A stretch of DNA of 64,000 bases from Takakia lepidozioides (GCA_030704615.1 CM060733.1:4402001-4466000); one strand, 5' to 3'; shown: positions 51,930-62,009, counted from the stretch's first letter. Numbers and translations are program-made. Notes: generated by a model not told the origin, from the sequence alone.

Positions 51930-52480
51930 AAGGACAGCCTGGAAGTGCCATTCATGTGCTCAGCCAGCTCCCACCATTTGCTCTCATGCCTCTGGCCAAG
52001 TTCCACACAAGCCTAAGGCACACAAAATGAAATCTAGCAACTGGATGGCAAAGACAAAGGATCAAACACAACAGCCAACTACTTCATCTCCCACCCATAG
52101 TGGCCGAGCATGGGTAGGATTTGAACCCACACAGCTGCCCGAGCTGGCAGCCCATGCTAAAGGCTTGTGGCCAAGTTCCACGCAAGCTGGAAGGCTCCCA
52201 AAATTCAGAATACAAACCTTCATCTCCCACCCATAGTGCCTGAGCATGGGTGGGAATTGAACCCACAGAGCTGCCCCTATTGGCAGCCCATGTTGAAAGA
52301 GCTTGTGGCCAAGTTCCACACAAGCTTAAATGCTGGGGCCAGCAAGAAGGAACCAACAAATTCAACCAGCAAATACCTGCACCTACCGAAGCACGAGGCT
52401 GCAAATTGGCATGTGAGACGTGGGAATTGAACCCAGTAGCTTGCCCCGACTGGCAGCTCATACATGAACACAAGGGGGAG
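51930..52480 (-). repeat. Tandem tRNA-like units, minus strand
   Basis: Three units of about 120-150 bp. Each contains, on the minus strand, a B-box-like GGGTTCAATTCCCAC or GGGTTCAAATCC (around 52110-52125, 52245-52260 and 52420-52435), preceded by GGGCTGCCA/GGGGCAGCT. Between them runs GTGGCCAAGTTCCACAC. They look like a second SINE-type family. Confidence 0.5.
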
Positions 52481-53108
52481 GATCCCCCCCTTGTGTGCAC
52501 CCCCGGCGTTTGGAGAGGGGGCTACACTACTCCTACCTACCATCTATGCTTCGACAGTAATCTATTACTAACACAAGATAGCTGCAGCATGTACTCTTTC
52601 AATTGAGCATACATGTTATAACTACTGCAGCACCCCTACAATGTCACTATCTGATTCCTTGTTGCTTGGTAGTCCACAGAAAAATGCAAACTAACAGGTC
52701 ATACCAAAAATGGGCTGCAGCACTTGCAGCCCCTATCCGAAGCATGCACTTGCAACACATACAAAGACAGCCTGAATTGCAAAATTGGCTGGTGCTATTG
52801 CAGCCCATATGTGAGCTGGTAGCTGCAACTAAAGCATTACACTACCATTGACCAGAAGCTACCGAGCTACTCAAAATCACAACACTAAGCGCTATGTCCC
52901 ATAGTTCCCCACAGGAACTTCTGCACCATCCCCAATTCAAACACCAGTATAACAACACTGAACCTCTATATTCCAAGCGACTCTCTAGCAACATGATCTA
53001 TCCAATCGACTCTCTAGGGAGACTCTCATAGAACCTCTGATGGCTCCTTCGTATCAGTAGTCACGTCTCTGCAGCAGCCAACAGCCCCCCACCGTTAGAA
53101 AATTGGAG
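52481..53108. other. Spacer, nothing recognised
   Basis: Short open frames only. It may include the 3' end of the piggyBac-like element, but I could not find its terminal repeat. Confidence 0.4.
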
Positions 53109-53597
53109 TCACATGCCACTGTGATGCCTCACAAAGCATGCCCCTAAGCATAGAGGGACATCTCCACACATGGAGCAGTAATACCGCTGTCGAATTCCAC
53201 ATGATGCATACTTCCTCCTCCTAAGGCTTCGGAGAGAGTAATGTATGCCTCCCGGATTCGGCACACCAACCCCTGGCATTACTGTTCTCCTACGACCAAC
53301 CCACCATTCAACCAACCCATTAGCCATCTCCAAGTTGAAAAGAAGATGTGAACGGGGTGTCCGTCCCCTTGATCTCATGAATTCTAGGTATAGGATATAT
53401 CCATTCACAAATGAAGTATCAACAACATGGAAGTACAGCCTGTGCCACCACTTGTGGTCACGGGGTTGTACACTATAGTAACCTCGCAATTGATCTTGGA
53501 CGTCGACTCCTCTCATGTGCTCTTGGTAGTGTTTCAGAACAGGGGAGGTGGGCATAAGACGCACTGGTCAATCATGCCACAACACATATTTTTTTTG

Positions 53598-53812
53598 CAT
53601 TCTCCATTGAAGCCCCCCTCTCTCACCACTGAATCCAATTCCAAGCAAGTAGGATATCCCACATGGTTGGTTTTAACAGTGCCCGTGGCAGCACACATTT
53701 TTCCAGTAATGTGCATTCTCCATTGCCTCCCTCTCTCACCACTGAATCTCCCCAATTCCAGGCAAGTAGGATATCCCACATGGTTGGTTTTGACAGTGCC
53801 CGTGGCATAGAT
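53598..53812. repeat. Tandem duplication of about 115 bp in the piggyBac gene
   Basis: CATTCTCCATTG, CTCTCTCACCACTGAATC and GGATATCCCACATGGTTGGT occur in the same order twice. The coding phrase ATGTVKTNHVGYPTCLEL is thereby repeated in the minus-strand translation. Confidence 0.9.
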
Positions 53813-54030
53813 GCCCTTGGCAGCTAAGTCATGGAATAGAATTGTCCAGACTAGAGAAATAATTATCCATAGTGACTATGTGGCCACGGCCTTCGAACCC
53901 AGAAAGAAGACCAGTGACAACCGCATAGCCTATGCCATAGGTCAGGTTGACCTTGTCGTTCTTACCCAAATACACTTCCATTTTCTTAACGTACTTGGAG
54001 TTTGCATTGGCCAAACCCCAAAGTTTGATC

Positions 54031-54757
54031 ACCGGGGGGTCACCATGTGTATTTTTTTCATATCACGTGCGTACAAAGGTATATTTATATTAGGCTATAT
54101 TTTTAAAATTTTGCATTTTTTTTCCACCCTATCTTTAGGTAATATTGTAAAACCCTTTGTTTTCTAACACCCTATTTTTCTTTATAATTTTTTTTTGCAA
54201 CAATTAATTAGACCATATTTTAAATTACCATTTTAAATAATTGCACAATTTCAAAGCATGCACACAAACAAGTACATTCCATATAACATAAGTCAAATGC
54301 CAAACCCAAGAAAAAGTTTCATTTTCATTAGCCACGAACTCATTCAAAGCCGCAACATTACTTAGATTTAAAGAATACAAGTCTTGAGATGGTTCAAATG
54401 CCATAGTCACTGTTGAGATTATGGTATCAACATCAATCCACTATGTATCACTGGAATCATATTTGAACTTCAGGTGACCTCTACCTGATTTTATCCTAAT
54501 GGATTAGAGTTGGATGCAATATGAGAAACTTCACAAAGATGGATACATTATACTGTAGATAAAATCCTTTATTACATTAATTTTTTAAGTAAAACTCTGG
54601 ATCTTTTGTGACCATTTTTAAAGAAAAACTGGGTGAAAGGATATTGTCTTACCATATTTTATAAGTAAAACTTTTGTTAAATTTACCTCAAAAAAATAAA
54701 TTGCACCCTGTATTTGTTCTTACGTGGTTTTGAAAATACGGGGAGTGACCCCCCAAT
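54031..54757. mobile_element. MULE-type MITE, 727 bp
   Basis: The left end reads ACCGGGGGGTCACCATG, and the reverse complement of the right end reads ATTGGGGGGTCACTCCC. It is flanked by a perfect 9-bp duplication AGTTTGATC (54022-54030 and 54758-54766). The inside is very AT-rich and non-coding. It sits in the piggyBac-like transposase gene. Confidence 0.9.
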
Positions 54758-55699
54758 AGTTTGATCCCCCACTTGCAAGGTTTTTTCCAGAAGGTACTAC
54801 TGGATTTTCGCATATTTACTTTTGTATTTGACCATCATCTCGTCCAGTGATTCATGGCACATAGATTCTGCTCAGGTTGATAGTAAATGGCATACAAGCG
54901 GTTCTGGGCTTCTAGTAACCAGCGAATCTTAGCCAGTTTATCATAGCCAGGCTGGTCACTGTCCACCACAACAATATGAGCATTGTCAACAAGGTAGAGA
55001 CATTGCATGATGGCCTCCCATCGGTTCCTAGACATAATTTTTCCAATAGATGGGCAATTGAAGAACTCATGGTTAGCTTTCCAGTAAAGCCTGGTATTTG
55101 GAAGCTTCTTCAGCCCCATCAGAATATGAATAGCCAACCACGCCCTCAATTCGCTCACTGTCAAAGGATGCCAAGACTTCCCCCCCCTTGTGTCTCCCCC
55201 AATGGTTCAAGGATTGAGAATACATGTTAGTCATTGCACAAATTTTGCGCATGAGGAGAATGGGCCAAAACAGATCGAAGACATCAATTGGCCATGCATT
55301 GTCACCCAAAGGAACTCGAGCCCCCACAAGCCCTCCAGTCCAAGTTACCTCTAGAATTCGATCACAACTTGAATTCCACATGTCGTCAGTGAACATGTCA
55401 GACAGGGCTAGTTCTGTCAGTCATCAGGCAAGTCATACAAACCCAATTCACGAGTGGACAAGCCCGTATCAACACAAAAGTTTTCCAAAGCAGGTTCATG
55501 AAGTGTTGCAGGGTTTTTGCTGACCTCTTCATCAGGATCGAAGTCACTGTCACTCGCATTACTCTCGGATTCCCCATCTGAGCTGTCTGAACTGTCGTCA
55601 CCAAACGGTACCCCAAGCATATCTTCCACATAGCATGGCAAATCCCCATCTATGTCTACAAATTCACACAAATTCCAGCATATAGATTGCACGTCGCCA

Positions 55700-56421
55700 G
55701 TGGAAAAAAATGAAACGAGGTAAAATCGAGTTTATTTCACAATGTCCCAAGTCTGCTCAATCACAGTCCCATATATCCACACAGGGGGACTTGATGATGA
55801 GGCACGGGCAATGTGATATTAGCATTCAAGACTGTCACAGTCTGGCCTAAGACACCTATTTCCTCCCAATTTTGGCTTTCGCCATGATCCTCCACTTGGG
55901 AAGAATGCAAAGAATATGAATTGGGAACCGGTGAAAGCATGGAATCCACAAAGGAGAAATCAGGTGGTTCAGGAGGTTCAGGATGTATACCCATTCTTCT
56001 TGCCATCTTCTTCAGCTTCATTGGGACTAGTGGAAATACCAGAAGAAGCACAGAAGTCAGGCCACACCCTGTCTCTGAGAACCTCGTTCACTTGGCTGGA
56101 GAAGCCAGTGGGATCGCCTTCCGCTTTGCGCTCAACCCAACCAAGCAACTCGGCAGCCTATCTCCTCCACAAGTACCGAAAATTGGCTAGCTGAGGGAAA
56201 GAAGGCCACACTACACGCTTAGGACGTTTCAAGCTAAGGAGGTAGTCCTCATTGATAGAGCCCACCGATTCAGCAATCTGCTCGTCGCTAGCACCCAGAT
56301 CCCGGGCCCAACTGGCGATGACATTGGCCTCTTTCTCAAGATGTGTAGGTGCAGGGGGAGGCGCATTAAGGAGCACAATTACACCGACATCCGACAGCCG
56401 CCTTGCACAATGAAGATAGTT
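55700..56421 (-). other. Unassigned coding-like DNA beside piggyBac
   Basis: A minus-strand frame within 56158-56425 (including RRLSDVGVIVLLNAP and then EKEANVIASWARDLGAS) looks protein-like but is unrecognised. It is cut off at 56426 by the E1 3' end. It may be a 5' exon of the piggyBac gene or a different gene. Confidence 0.3.
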
Positions 56422-56425
56422 GCCC

Positions 56426-57032
56426 TGTCGTGCACCTAAGCATCGTGCCACAATATACATCGTTGTCCACCACACAATCTAAGCACACAATCCTAGAAAG
56501 CTATACCACAATCTTCTTGTAGTGATAAGAGATGAGAAATGAGAGAAGTAGAAGACAATGAAAGCTCTCAAAGCATGAAGCAATCACATGAAGAACAAGC
56601 CCTAGTCCTTCCAAGTGAAATCCACTCTATCACATAAACTAAGTCAAGCCAAGGGCACCTTTGCTAAAGGAATCCACCCTACAAAGCCCTCAACACACTC
56701 CCTCTCAATACCTAGAGCTATGGAGGTGAGAGAAGCTCATGGAGGCTCAACTACAAGAAGATGAGCCTCCTCAACACTCACAAGGGGAAAACCTATCTCC
56801 ATGTCTCAAGTGAGGCTTGACACCTCACTTGGCATGTGAGACCAAATGAAGTCCCAACATACAAAATATAAATATAAATATCTAAAATGTCCTAGTTAAC
56901 TAGAAGTAGGTAATTCTAGATAACCATGACTAAAACCATGACAGCTGTCGTGCACCTAAACATCGTGCCACAACATACATCGCTGCCCACCACACAATCT
57001 AAGCACACAATCCTAGAAAGCTATACCACAAT
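56426..57032 (-). repeat. E1 3' terminal block b1-a2-b2 (split direct repeat)
   Basis: On the minus strand, an 87-bp module b (ATTGTGGTATAGC to GCACGACA) follows the purine tract (57032-56946). After GC comes module a2 (56943-56513), nearly identical to a1 at 21188-21620. A second copy of module b (56512-56426) ends the element. The two b copies differ at only a few positions. Confidence 0.9.
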
Positions 57033-57287
57033 CGCCCCCCTAGTTGGTGGTTAAGTCCCTCTAACTCCAGATAGCTACAAGATGTAATAGCCACAGCCGT
57101 ACTAAGTCCTCTATCACTGTCCCTATTGTACTCAAACTCTTTAGACCAAGAGGCCGGATACAAGAGCAACCCCATCGTTAGTTGCCGTCTTGCAATCTGT
57201 GAACTTGAGTCAGGATCTCGTGTGTTGGTCTCCTAGTAGCTTGGCCTTGCATTTCTTGTTAGCCTTCCATGGTTGTATCCACTCCCA

Positions 57288-58457
57288 CTATCCAATGCAA
57301 TGCGGACATAACCAATCCCCATCATGAACCATCTCAAGAGGTGGAGTCAAACATCCCATATGCCAACCTCTAGAGCATTGATCACACACCAGCATGGTGG
57401 CTGCCCCTCTAGCAGACCCACACAACATGCACCTCAAACTTGCAGGTACCACTGTCAGGTTTGGGTCAACCCTTCCATCAACATTTGGAAGGTGACATGG
57501 CGCGCAATTACGCACATGGTCTTTCCAAATCATGCCATCCCGACCCTCCAAGATCAGGACTCCTGAGGGCAACACCTCTCGAACCCTCAAAATAGTACGT
57601 CCTGCAATCACATCCAAGGTCGTAGGAGCAGTCTGCTGCAGATAAACATAGTCACCAGGGTTGAATCTCCGAACCCCAGGACGATAGCCCCCACCACGTA
57701 TGGTAGCATACCTCAACGTATCACGATGTTGTGCAATGGCAAGGTTCTCGAAAGCCATGGGCATGACTTTCTTGAACAACTCTGCACGTTGCTCACATGC
57801 ACGTGCCCACACGTCCGGATCGTCAAGGTTAAGAACTGTAGCAGCTTCTCTGCGAATGGATGTAGGCAAATCCGGCTCTCGGCCAAAGAGAAGAAAGTAT
57901 GGTGAGAAGGAGGCAAGTGATGCTTGCTTGCTGAACCTGTAGCCCATGGCTAACCAGGGTAACTGAAGGTCCCAATCTCCTAGGTGTCCCTTCTGCAAGC
58001 CATACTTGCGCAAACCCCTCTTTACTGTCTGAACAACTCTCTCTACCAAGCCATCGGCCTCAGGATGATCCCGAGAAGTGGTGCGGTGGTCTATCAAGGC
58101 CTTGTCACACAAAGCTTGAAACTCCCCCAAGAACTCTCTCCCTTGGTCCGTGAGTACCTCAGCTGGAGCACCGAATCGGCTAAGCACACAATCCAAAAAT
58201 GCATACGCAACTCCCTCACTAGCCTTATCAGGCAATGGAACCAATTCAATCCACTTGGAGAAGTGCTCCACCATCACCAACACGTACTTGTTGTGGCGCA
58301 TGGTCAGTGGCAACGGCCCTGCGAAGTCAAGACTCCACCTGTAGCCCAATCCCATGATCGGAAGAGGGTGCAATTGTGGAGTAGGGGCGTTGAATGAAGC
58401 ACGCACCCTGTCACACACCATGCACCTAGCCACAAATTGTTGCACCTCTGTGTGCAT
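57288..58457 (-). CDS. E1 integrase with C-terminal PHD finger
   Basis: 389 codons without a stop. The DDE integrase core has RWSLDFAGPLPL, VLTDQGREFLGEF and DHPEADGLVERVVQTVK, supplying Asp, Asp and Glu. A C-terminal integrase region follows (PGDYVYLQQTAPTTLDV, about residue 270). The protein ends with a C4HC3 PHD finger: CMLCGS, LVCDQCSRGWHMGCLTPP and WLCPHC (residues 340-388). PHD fingers usually read histone H3 tails, so this probably replaces the chromodomain of chromoviruses as the chromatin-targeting module (inference). The N-terminal zinc-binding part is split off by the solo LTR at 58460-59343. Confidence 0.9.
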   Translation of the reverse strand: MHTEVQQFVARCMVCDRVRASFNAPTPQLHPLPIMGLGYRWSLDFAGPLPLTMRHNKYVLVMVEHFSKWIELVPLPDKASEGVAYAFLDCVLSRFGAPAEVLTDQGREFLGEFQALCDKALIDHRTTSRDHPEADGLVERVVQTVKRGLRKYGLQKGHLGDWDLQLPWLAMGYRFSKQASLASFSPYFLLFGREPDLPTSIRREAATVLNLDDPDVWARACEQRAELFKKVMPMAFENLAIAQHRDTLRYATIRGGGYRPGVRRFNPGDYVYLQQTAPTTLDVIAGRTILRVREVLPSGVLILEGRDGMIWKDHVRNCAPCHLPNVDGRVDPNLTVVPASLRCMLCGSARGAATMLVCDQCSRGWHMGCLTPPLEMVHDGDWLCPHCIG

Positions 58458-58459
58458 AC

Positions 58460-59343
58460 TGTCACACGGCTTTTACTCACCCATCCCTTCGCTATCCAAG
58501 GGGGAAACTCCAAGATAGAAGAGTTGGATATCTCTAAGCATTCAGCCCGCGTGAAACAATCAGTCATGACCTGCAGCTAGTGAATCATTGTTGGGGTTTC
58601 CAATTATATTCCTTATCAGTTTATATTCCCTGTTTATCATGACCAGGTATCTTTTTAAGCGTCAGATTGGTTCTTGGGCCCCCTGATTTCATTCATACAC
58701 AGCTTCACTCAAGTCTCTCAACACAAGGTGTTTGTATCGGATGAGAATCAGATTAATCATAATCGGATACATGCTGATGTCCTACCTTCTCTAATCTATC
58801 CCTCTAAGTAATCCTACATCTCGTACTAACTCTGTCCTATAGTATCTCCTTCCTCCTCGCCAGCTTCCCTTCCTTCGATCTTAGTCCTTCCCCAGGAGTG
58901 ATCTCCGTGACTAAAGTCCCCCAACAGTGATCTCCATCCCCAAAAAGTGATCCTCTCCCGTCTCCGCTGCCCGCTTTATCTCCTTCCCCCCTGTTCTAAC
59001 CGTTTTCCTTCACTAACCGTCCTCCGTGAATTACATGTTCCCCGGCAGATGTTGTTCCCCACAGTCGTTCCCTGTCATGATAACCGTTCCCTACGACTGT
59101 GACAGCTGTGACTGACTGTGCGCCTGTGTCAGACTGTGACGGCTGTTTCGGGTTGTGTCGGGCTGTGACTGGCTGTGCCGGGCTGTGTATGGCTGTGACG
59201 GGCTGTGACTGTGTCGGGCTGTGACTGGCTGTGACGGGCTATCTCAAAAAATTAAGGGTACCCCTCAGAACCCATAGAAGTGTCTAAGTCCCAGACTCCA
59301 CAGAACCCATAAAAATGCCTAAGTCCCAGACTGCCTCCTAACA
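58460..59343. mobile_element. Solo LTR, 884 bp, in the E1 integrase
   Basis: Begins TGTCACACGG and ends CTCCTAACA, flanked by CATAC at 58455-58459 and 59344-59348, a perfect 5-bp duplication. E2 lacks it, with CTCTGTGCATACCACGCC continuous near 24745-24765. It contains a GGCTGTGAC minisatellite (about 59095-59245) and a repeated CCCAGACT phrase near its end. No coding sequence. Confidence 0.92.
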
Positions 59344-59745
59344 CATACCACGCCACCAATACTGCCCCTGCAGTAGACTATAAGTGTGTCGCACCCCAAA
59401 ATGCCCCAACTCCTCATGGGCATGCCGCACTAACCGTGCCCGCTGTGTTGGGTGAGGCACAATCCTCACTCGACCATCCTCCCACACTCGGAGCAGGTGT
59501 GTCCCCTCCCACTTGAACCTCTTGGCTCGTTGTAGGATCCGATCCATCTCCTTGGCAGTCACAGTGGCTGCAGTGTCTCCAGTGCGGAGGTAGTCCAACA
59601 CAACTGAATCCTCATGTATATCTTTAGCGCCACCTTGCTCATTGTTGGCCTCAGGGTCCTCAGACACTTGATCTACAGTCATCCCTGTTGGAGGTCCAAC
59701 TTGGCCTTCCGCTGCCAAGATAACAGAAATGCAGATGCATGCCAT
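59344..59745 (-). pseudogene. E1 integrase N-terminal region and linker
   Basis: Reads HEDSVVLDYLRTGDTAATV, then LLRVWEDGRVRIVPHP and HAHEELGHFGVRHTYSLLQG, with YWWRGMC. This is the linker plus HHCC zinc-binding region of a gypsy integrase. It is continuous with the frame at 57288-58457 once the solo LTR is removed. Confidence 0.85.
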
Positions 59746-59793
59746 CCGGGCACCATCTCCTCGTTCGTCTCACCATGCCACCGAGCTCCAGTG

Positions 59794-60873
59794 TCATCCT
59801 GCTGGCTCCTCATCATCCACTTGTGTGAGCACCGCTCCAAGCCCCAGCATGCTCCAATTTGTATGCAGCTGAAAAGGACGCCCCCTGATAGGTCGTCTCA
59901 AGATGGGCGCCGAGGTCAACCTTGCCTTGAGCTCTTGAAAAGCTTGTTTTTGCTCATCTTCCCACTGCCACTCCTGGTCCACCTTGGTCAGCTTGGTTAG
60001 AGCCTTTGCAATGGCACTAAATCCCTTAACAAACCGTCTATAATAGTTTGCTAACCCCATGAAAGCTTGAACTCGGCTCACATCCGTGGGGCGTGGAACC
60101 TGTGTAATGGACTCTACCTTAGTCTGCTGTACCCCCAATCCTCTTGGATATATCATGTGACCCAGATACTCAATCTGGTTGTGGAAAAACTTGCACTTTC
60201 CCGGATGTAACTTCAATCCGTGCGCCCTCAAGCACTCAAATACCCTGTGTCTCTCATGCTCTTCCACCGTAGCACTAAAGATGATGATATTATCTATGTA
60301 GCACCGATCAAACTCCACCCCTGCTAGAATCCTGTCCATGACTCTCTGAAACTCTGCCAAAGCGTTCTTAAGCCCAAATGGTAAGAACCGCCACTGGTAT
60401 AGGCAATCCTTCCCGTGCTCATTGATCCCCCAGAATGCCATCTTTTGCTTATCCGCCTCTTTGATCGGCAACTGGTGATATCCGGATCGTAAATCCAACA
60501 TGCTAAAGACCTTGGCATGCCCATTGGCATCAAAGATCTCCTCTGGTGTTGGCATGGCATACCTATCGGACTTGGTCTGACGATTTACAGGCCGGTAATC
60601 ACCGCACATACGTCTCTCCGTCCAATCGCCAAAGACATCCTTCTTGGCTGGCATCACTGTGGCTGAAGCATACTCTCCCCCAGATAGCTCCACCAAACCA
60701 GCCTCCCAAAGGTCCTGAGTTCTCATCTGAATCAAGGACCTCTCCATATCACTGTATCTATAGGGTCTTCGAAAGATTGACGTGTCAGTAGCGAATTCAA
60801 TGCGAATCTCTTGACCCTTCAGTGCTCCTAAGTCCTTCAAACTGAAGGCAAAGCAGTTCCTGTAAGCCCTCAA
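59794..60873 (-). pseudogene. E1 reverse transcriptase with altered active site and short RNase H
   Basis: 359 codons. RT motifs include YASATVMPAKKD, MCGDYRPVNRQTKSDRYAMP, FSMLDLRSGYHQLPI, QWRFLPFGLKNA and the active-site loop CYIDNIIIFSATVEEHERH. The loop should read YIDD; the second Asp is Asn here. The connection region follows (VQAFMGLANYYRRFVKGFS). RNase H starts with QLHTNWSMLGLGAVLTQVDD and then stops; the next 50 codons lead directly to the integrase linker, so most of RNase H is missing. Confidence 0.92.
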
Positions 60874-61215
60874 GAACCGCCGTATACGTCGTCTCTCTCC
60901 TCCGGTGACTATAGGTCCAATATCAGGCTCCCAGTTGTCCTCCGTGACTGCAACCTTGAGTCTAGCAGGCTTAGAGGTAGAAGGCGCGTCCCGTGGTTGC
61001 TATGCTGCAACCTCTTGAGCAGTAACCACTACCTCCTCTGTCAGTGACAATGTCTCATCCTGCCCCATCATCCCATCCTTGAGGGCCTCCTCAATCCAAG
61101 AAAAATCCCCAACCTGATCCATCACCGCCGCCTTGGCTGCCAACTCCTTCTGAACCTCGAGCACCTCCCACGTGTGCCATGGATGCGGCCTGCACCTCGT
61201 GGTCCTCACCTGCTT
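60874..61215 (-). pseudogene. E1 linker between methyltransferase and RT
   Basis: Reads VRTTRCRPHPWHTWEVLEVQ and KELAAKAAVMDQVGD, then, after a stop, PSTSKPARLKVAVTEDNWEP. The same stretch lies directly behind the methyltransferase in E2 (25680-25320). It ends at about 61215, where the plus-strand E2 3' UTR begins. Confidence 0.8.
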
Positions 61216-62005
61216 GGGATAGTGGTGGAGGACTTAGTGAGGCTATGATCACTATCACATCTTGTGGCCACCTGGACTTAGAGGGACCTAAGCACCAGCT
61301 AGGGGGGCGATTGTGTGGACTAGTGACTGCCATAGTGGGCAGCATAGTGGCAGCCTAGTGACTGACTAGTTGTAGCCTAGTGATTGGACTAGTGGTCGGA
61401 CTAGTGGTGGACTAGTGATATACTAGTGTGTGGCGTGCACATGTGTTGTGTGGTTTTGGACAGCGATGTAGTTGTGTACCGATATGTATGCGCACGACAG
61501 CTGTCAAGTTATTTTACCACTAGTGTGAAACTAGCTAGGAAATAGCTAGTTTTTATATATTGACATTTGGGATTGGCCCAAGTGTCAATCCATGGGTCAA
61601 GGCACATTTAGGCCCTGGAGTGGTTATTTTCACGGCAAGCGCGGGTGGCTCATCTTTCTCGAGTTGAGCCTCACCGCGCCTAGCTATGGCGCCGTAGTGT
61701 GGATTCCCCATGGTGTGGGGTGCACTTGGCTTGACTTGTATTTGAGTGATGAGGTTATATATGCATGAGTTTATGCTTCAGCTTTGTGAGCTCGCATGAG
61801 CTTGTGCTTGTATTCTTCTTCTTTATCATTGTGTGGACTAGTGACTGCCATAGTGGACAACATAGTGGCAGCCTAGTGACTGACTAGTTGTAGCCTAGTG
61901 GTTGGACTAGTGGTGGACTAGTGATATACTAGTGTGTGACGTGCACATGTGTTGTGTGGTTTTGGACAACGATGTAGTTGTGTAGCGATATGTATGCGCA
62001 CGACA
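61216..62005 (+). mobile_element. E2 retroelement, 3' end (3' UTR, b1-a2-b2)
   Basis: The 3' UTR (61216-61300) aligns with that of E1 on the minus strand (57140-57044: GAGGACTTAG, ACATCTTGTRGC, TTAGAGGGAC). After the purine tract AGGGGGGCG (61301-61309) come b1 (61310-61499), GC, a2 (61502-61827) and b2 (61828-62005). It ends ACGACA next to GGCA (62006-62009), matching GGCA before a1 at 43376. The 3' UTR piece starting at 61216 continues the one that ends at 24271. Confidence 0.88.
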
Positions 62006-62009
62006 GGCA

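Larger units (their letters stand above)
53109..55692 (-). pseudogene. piggyBac-like transposase, interrupted
   Basis: Minus-strand pieces in order. An acidic N-terminus (SSDSSDGESESNASDSDF, about 55530-55600) comes first. Next is an ILMGLKKLPNTRLYW region with MSRNRWEAIMQCLYL (about 55000-55130). KWGIKLWGLANANSKY and GHIVTMDNYFSSLD follow (53829-54045). The last piece is a C-terminal part with RGVDVQDQLRGYY and KWWHRLYFHVVD, ending in a Cys-rich finger (CGIRQRYYCSMCGDVPLC, then CF). This order matches the DDE_Tnp_1_7 fold plus C-terminal Cys finger of piggyBac transposases. It is broken by a MITE (54031-54757), a tandem duplication (about 53598-53812) and stops. Excising the MITE with one copy of its 9-bp duplication joins KKPCKWG to IKLWGLAN in frame. 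Confidence 0.88.
56426..61215 (-). mobile_element. E1 retroelement, 3' part
   Basis: Minus-strand order: linker (61215-60874), RT (60873-59794), integrase N-terminal region (59745-59344), [solo LTR], integrase core with PHD (58457-57288), 3' UTR, purine tract (57043-57033), module b1 (57032-56946), a2 (56943-56513) and b2 (56512-56426). It ends ACGACA followed by GGGC on the minus strand. It completes the E1 part at 21188-24270. Confidence 0.85.

Noticed and set aside
43376-62005. One simple 18.6-kb LTR retrotransposon with ordinary LTRs
   Set aside because: The ends share only module a. Module b is missing at the 5' end, and much of the interior belongs to G, the LINE, piggyBac and E1.
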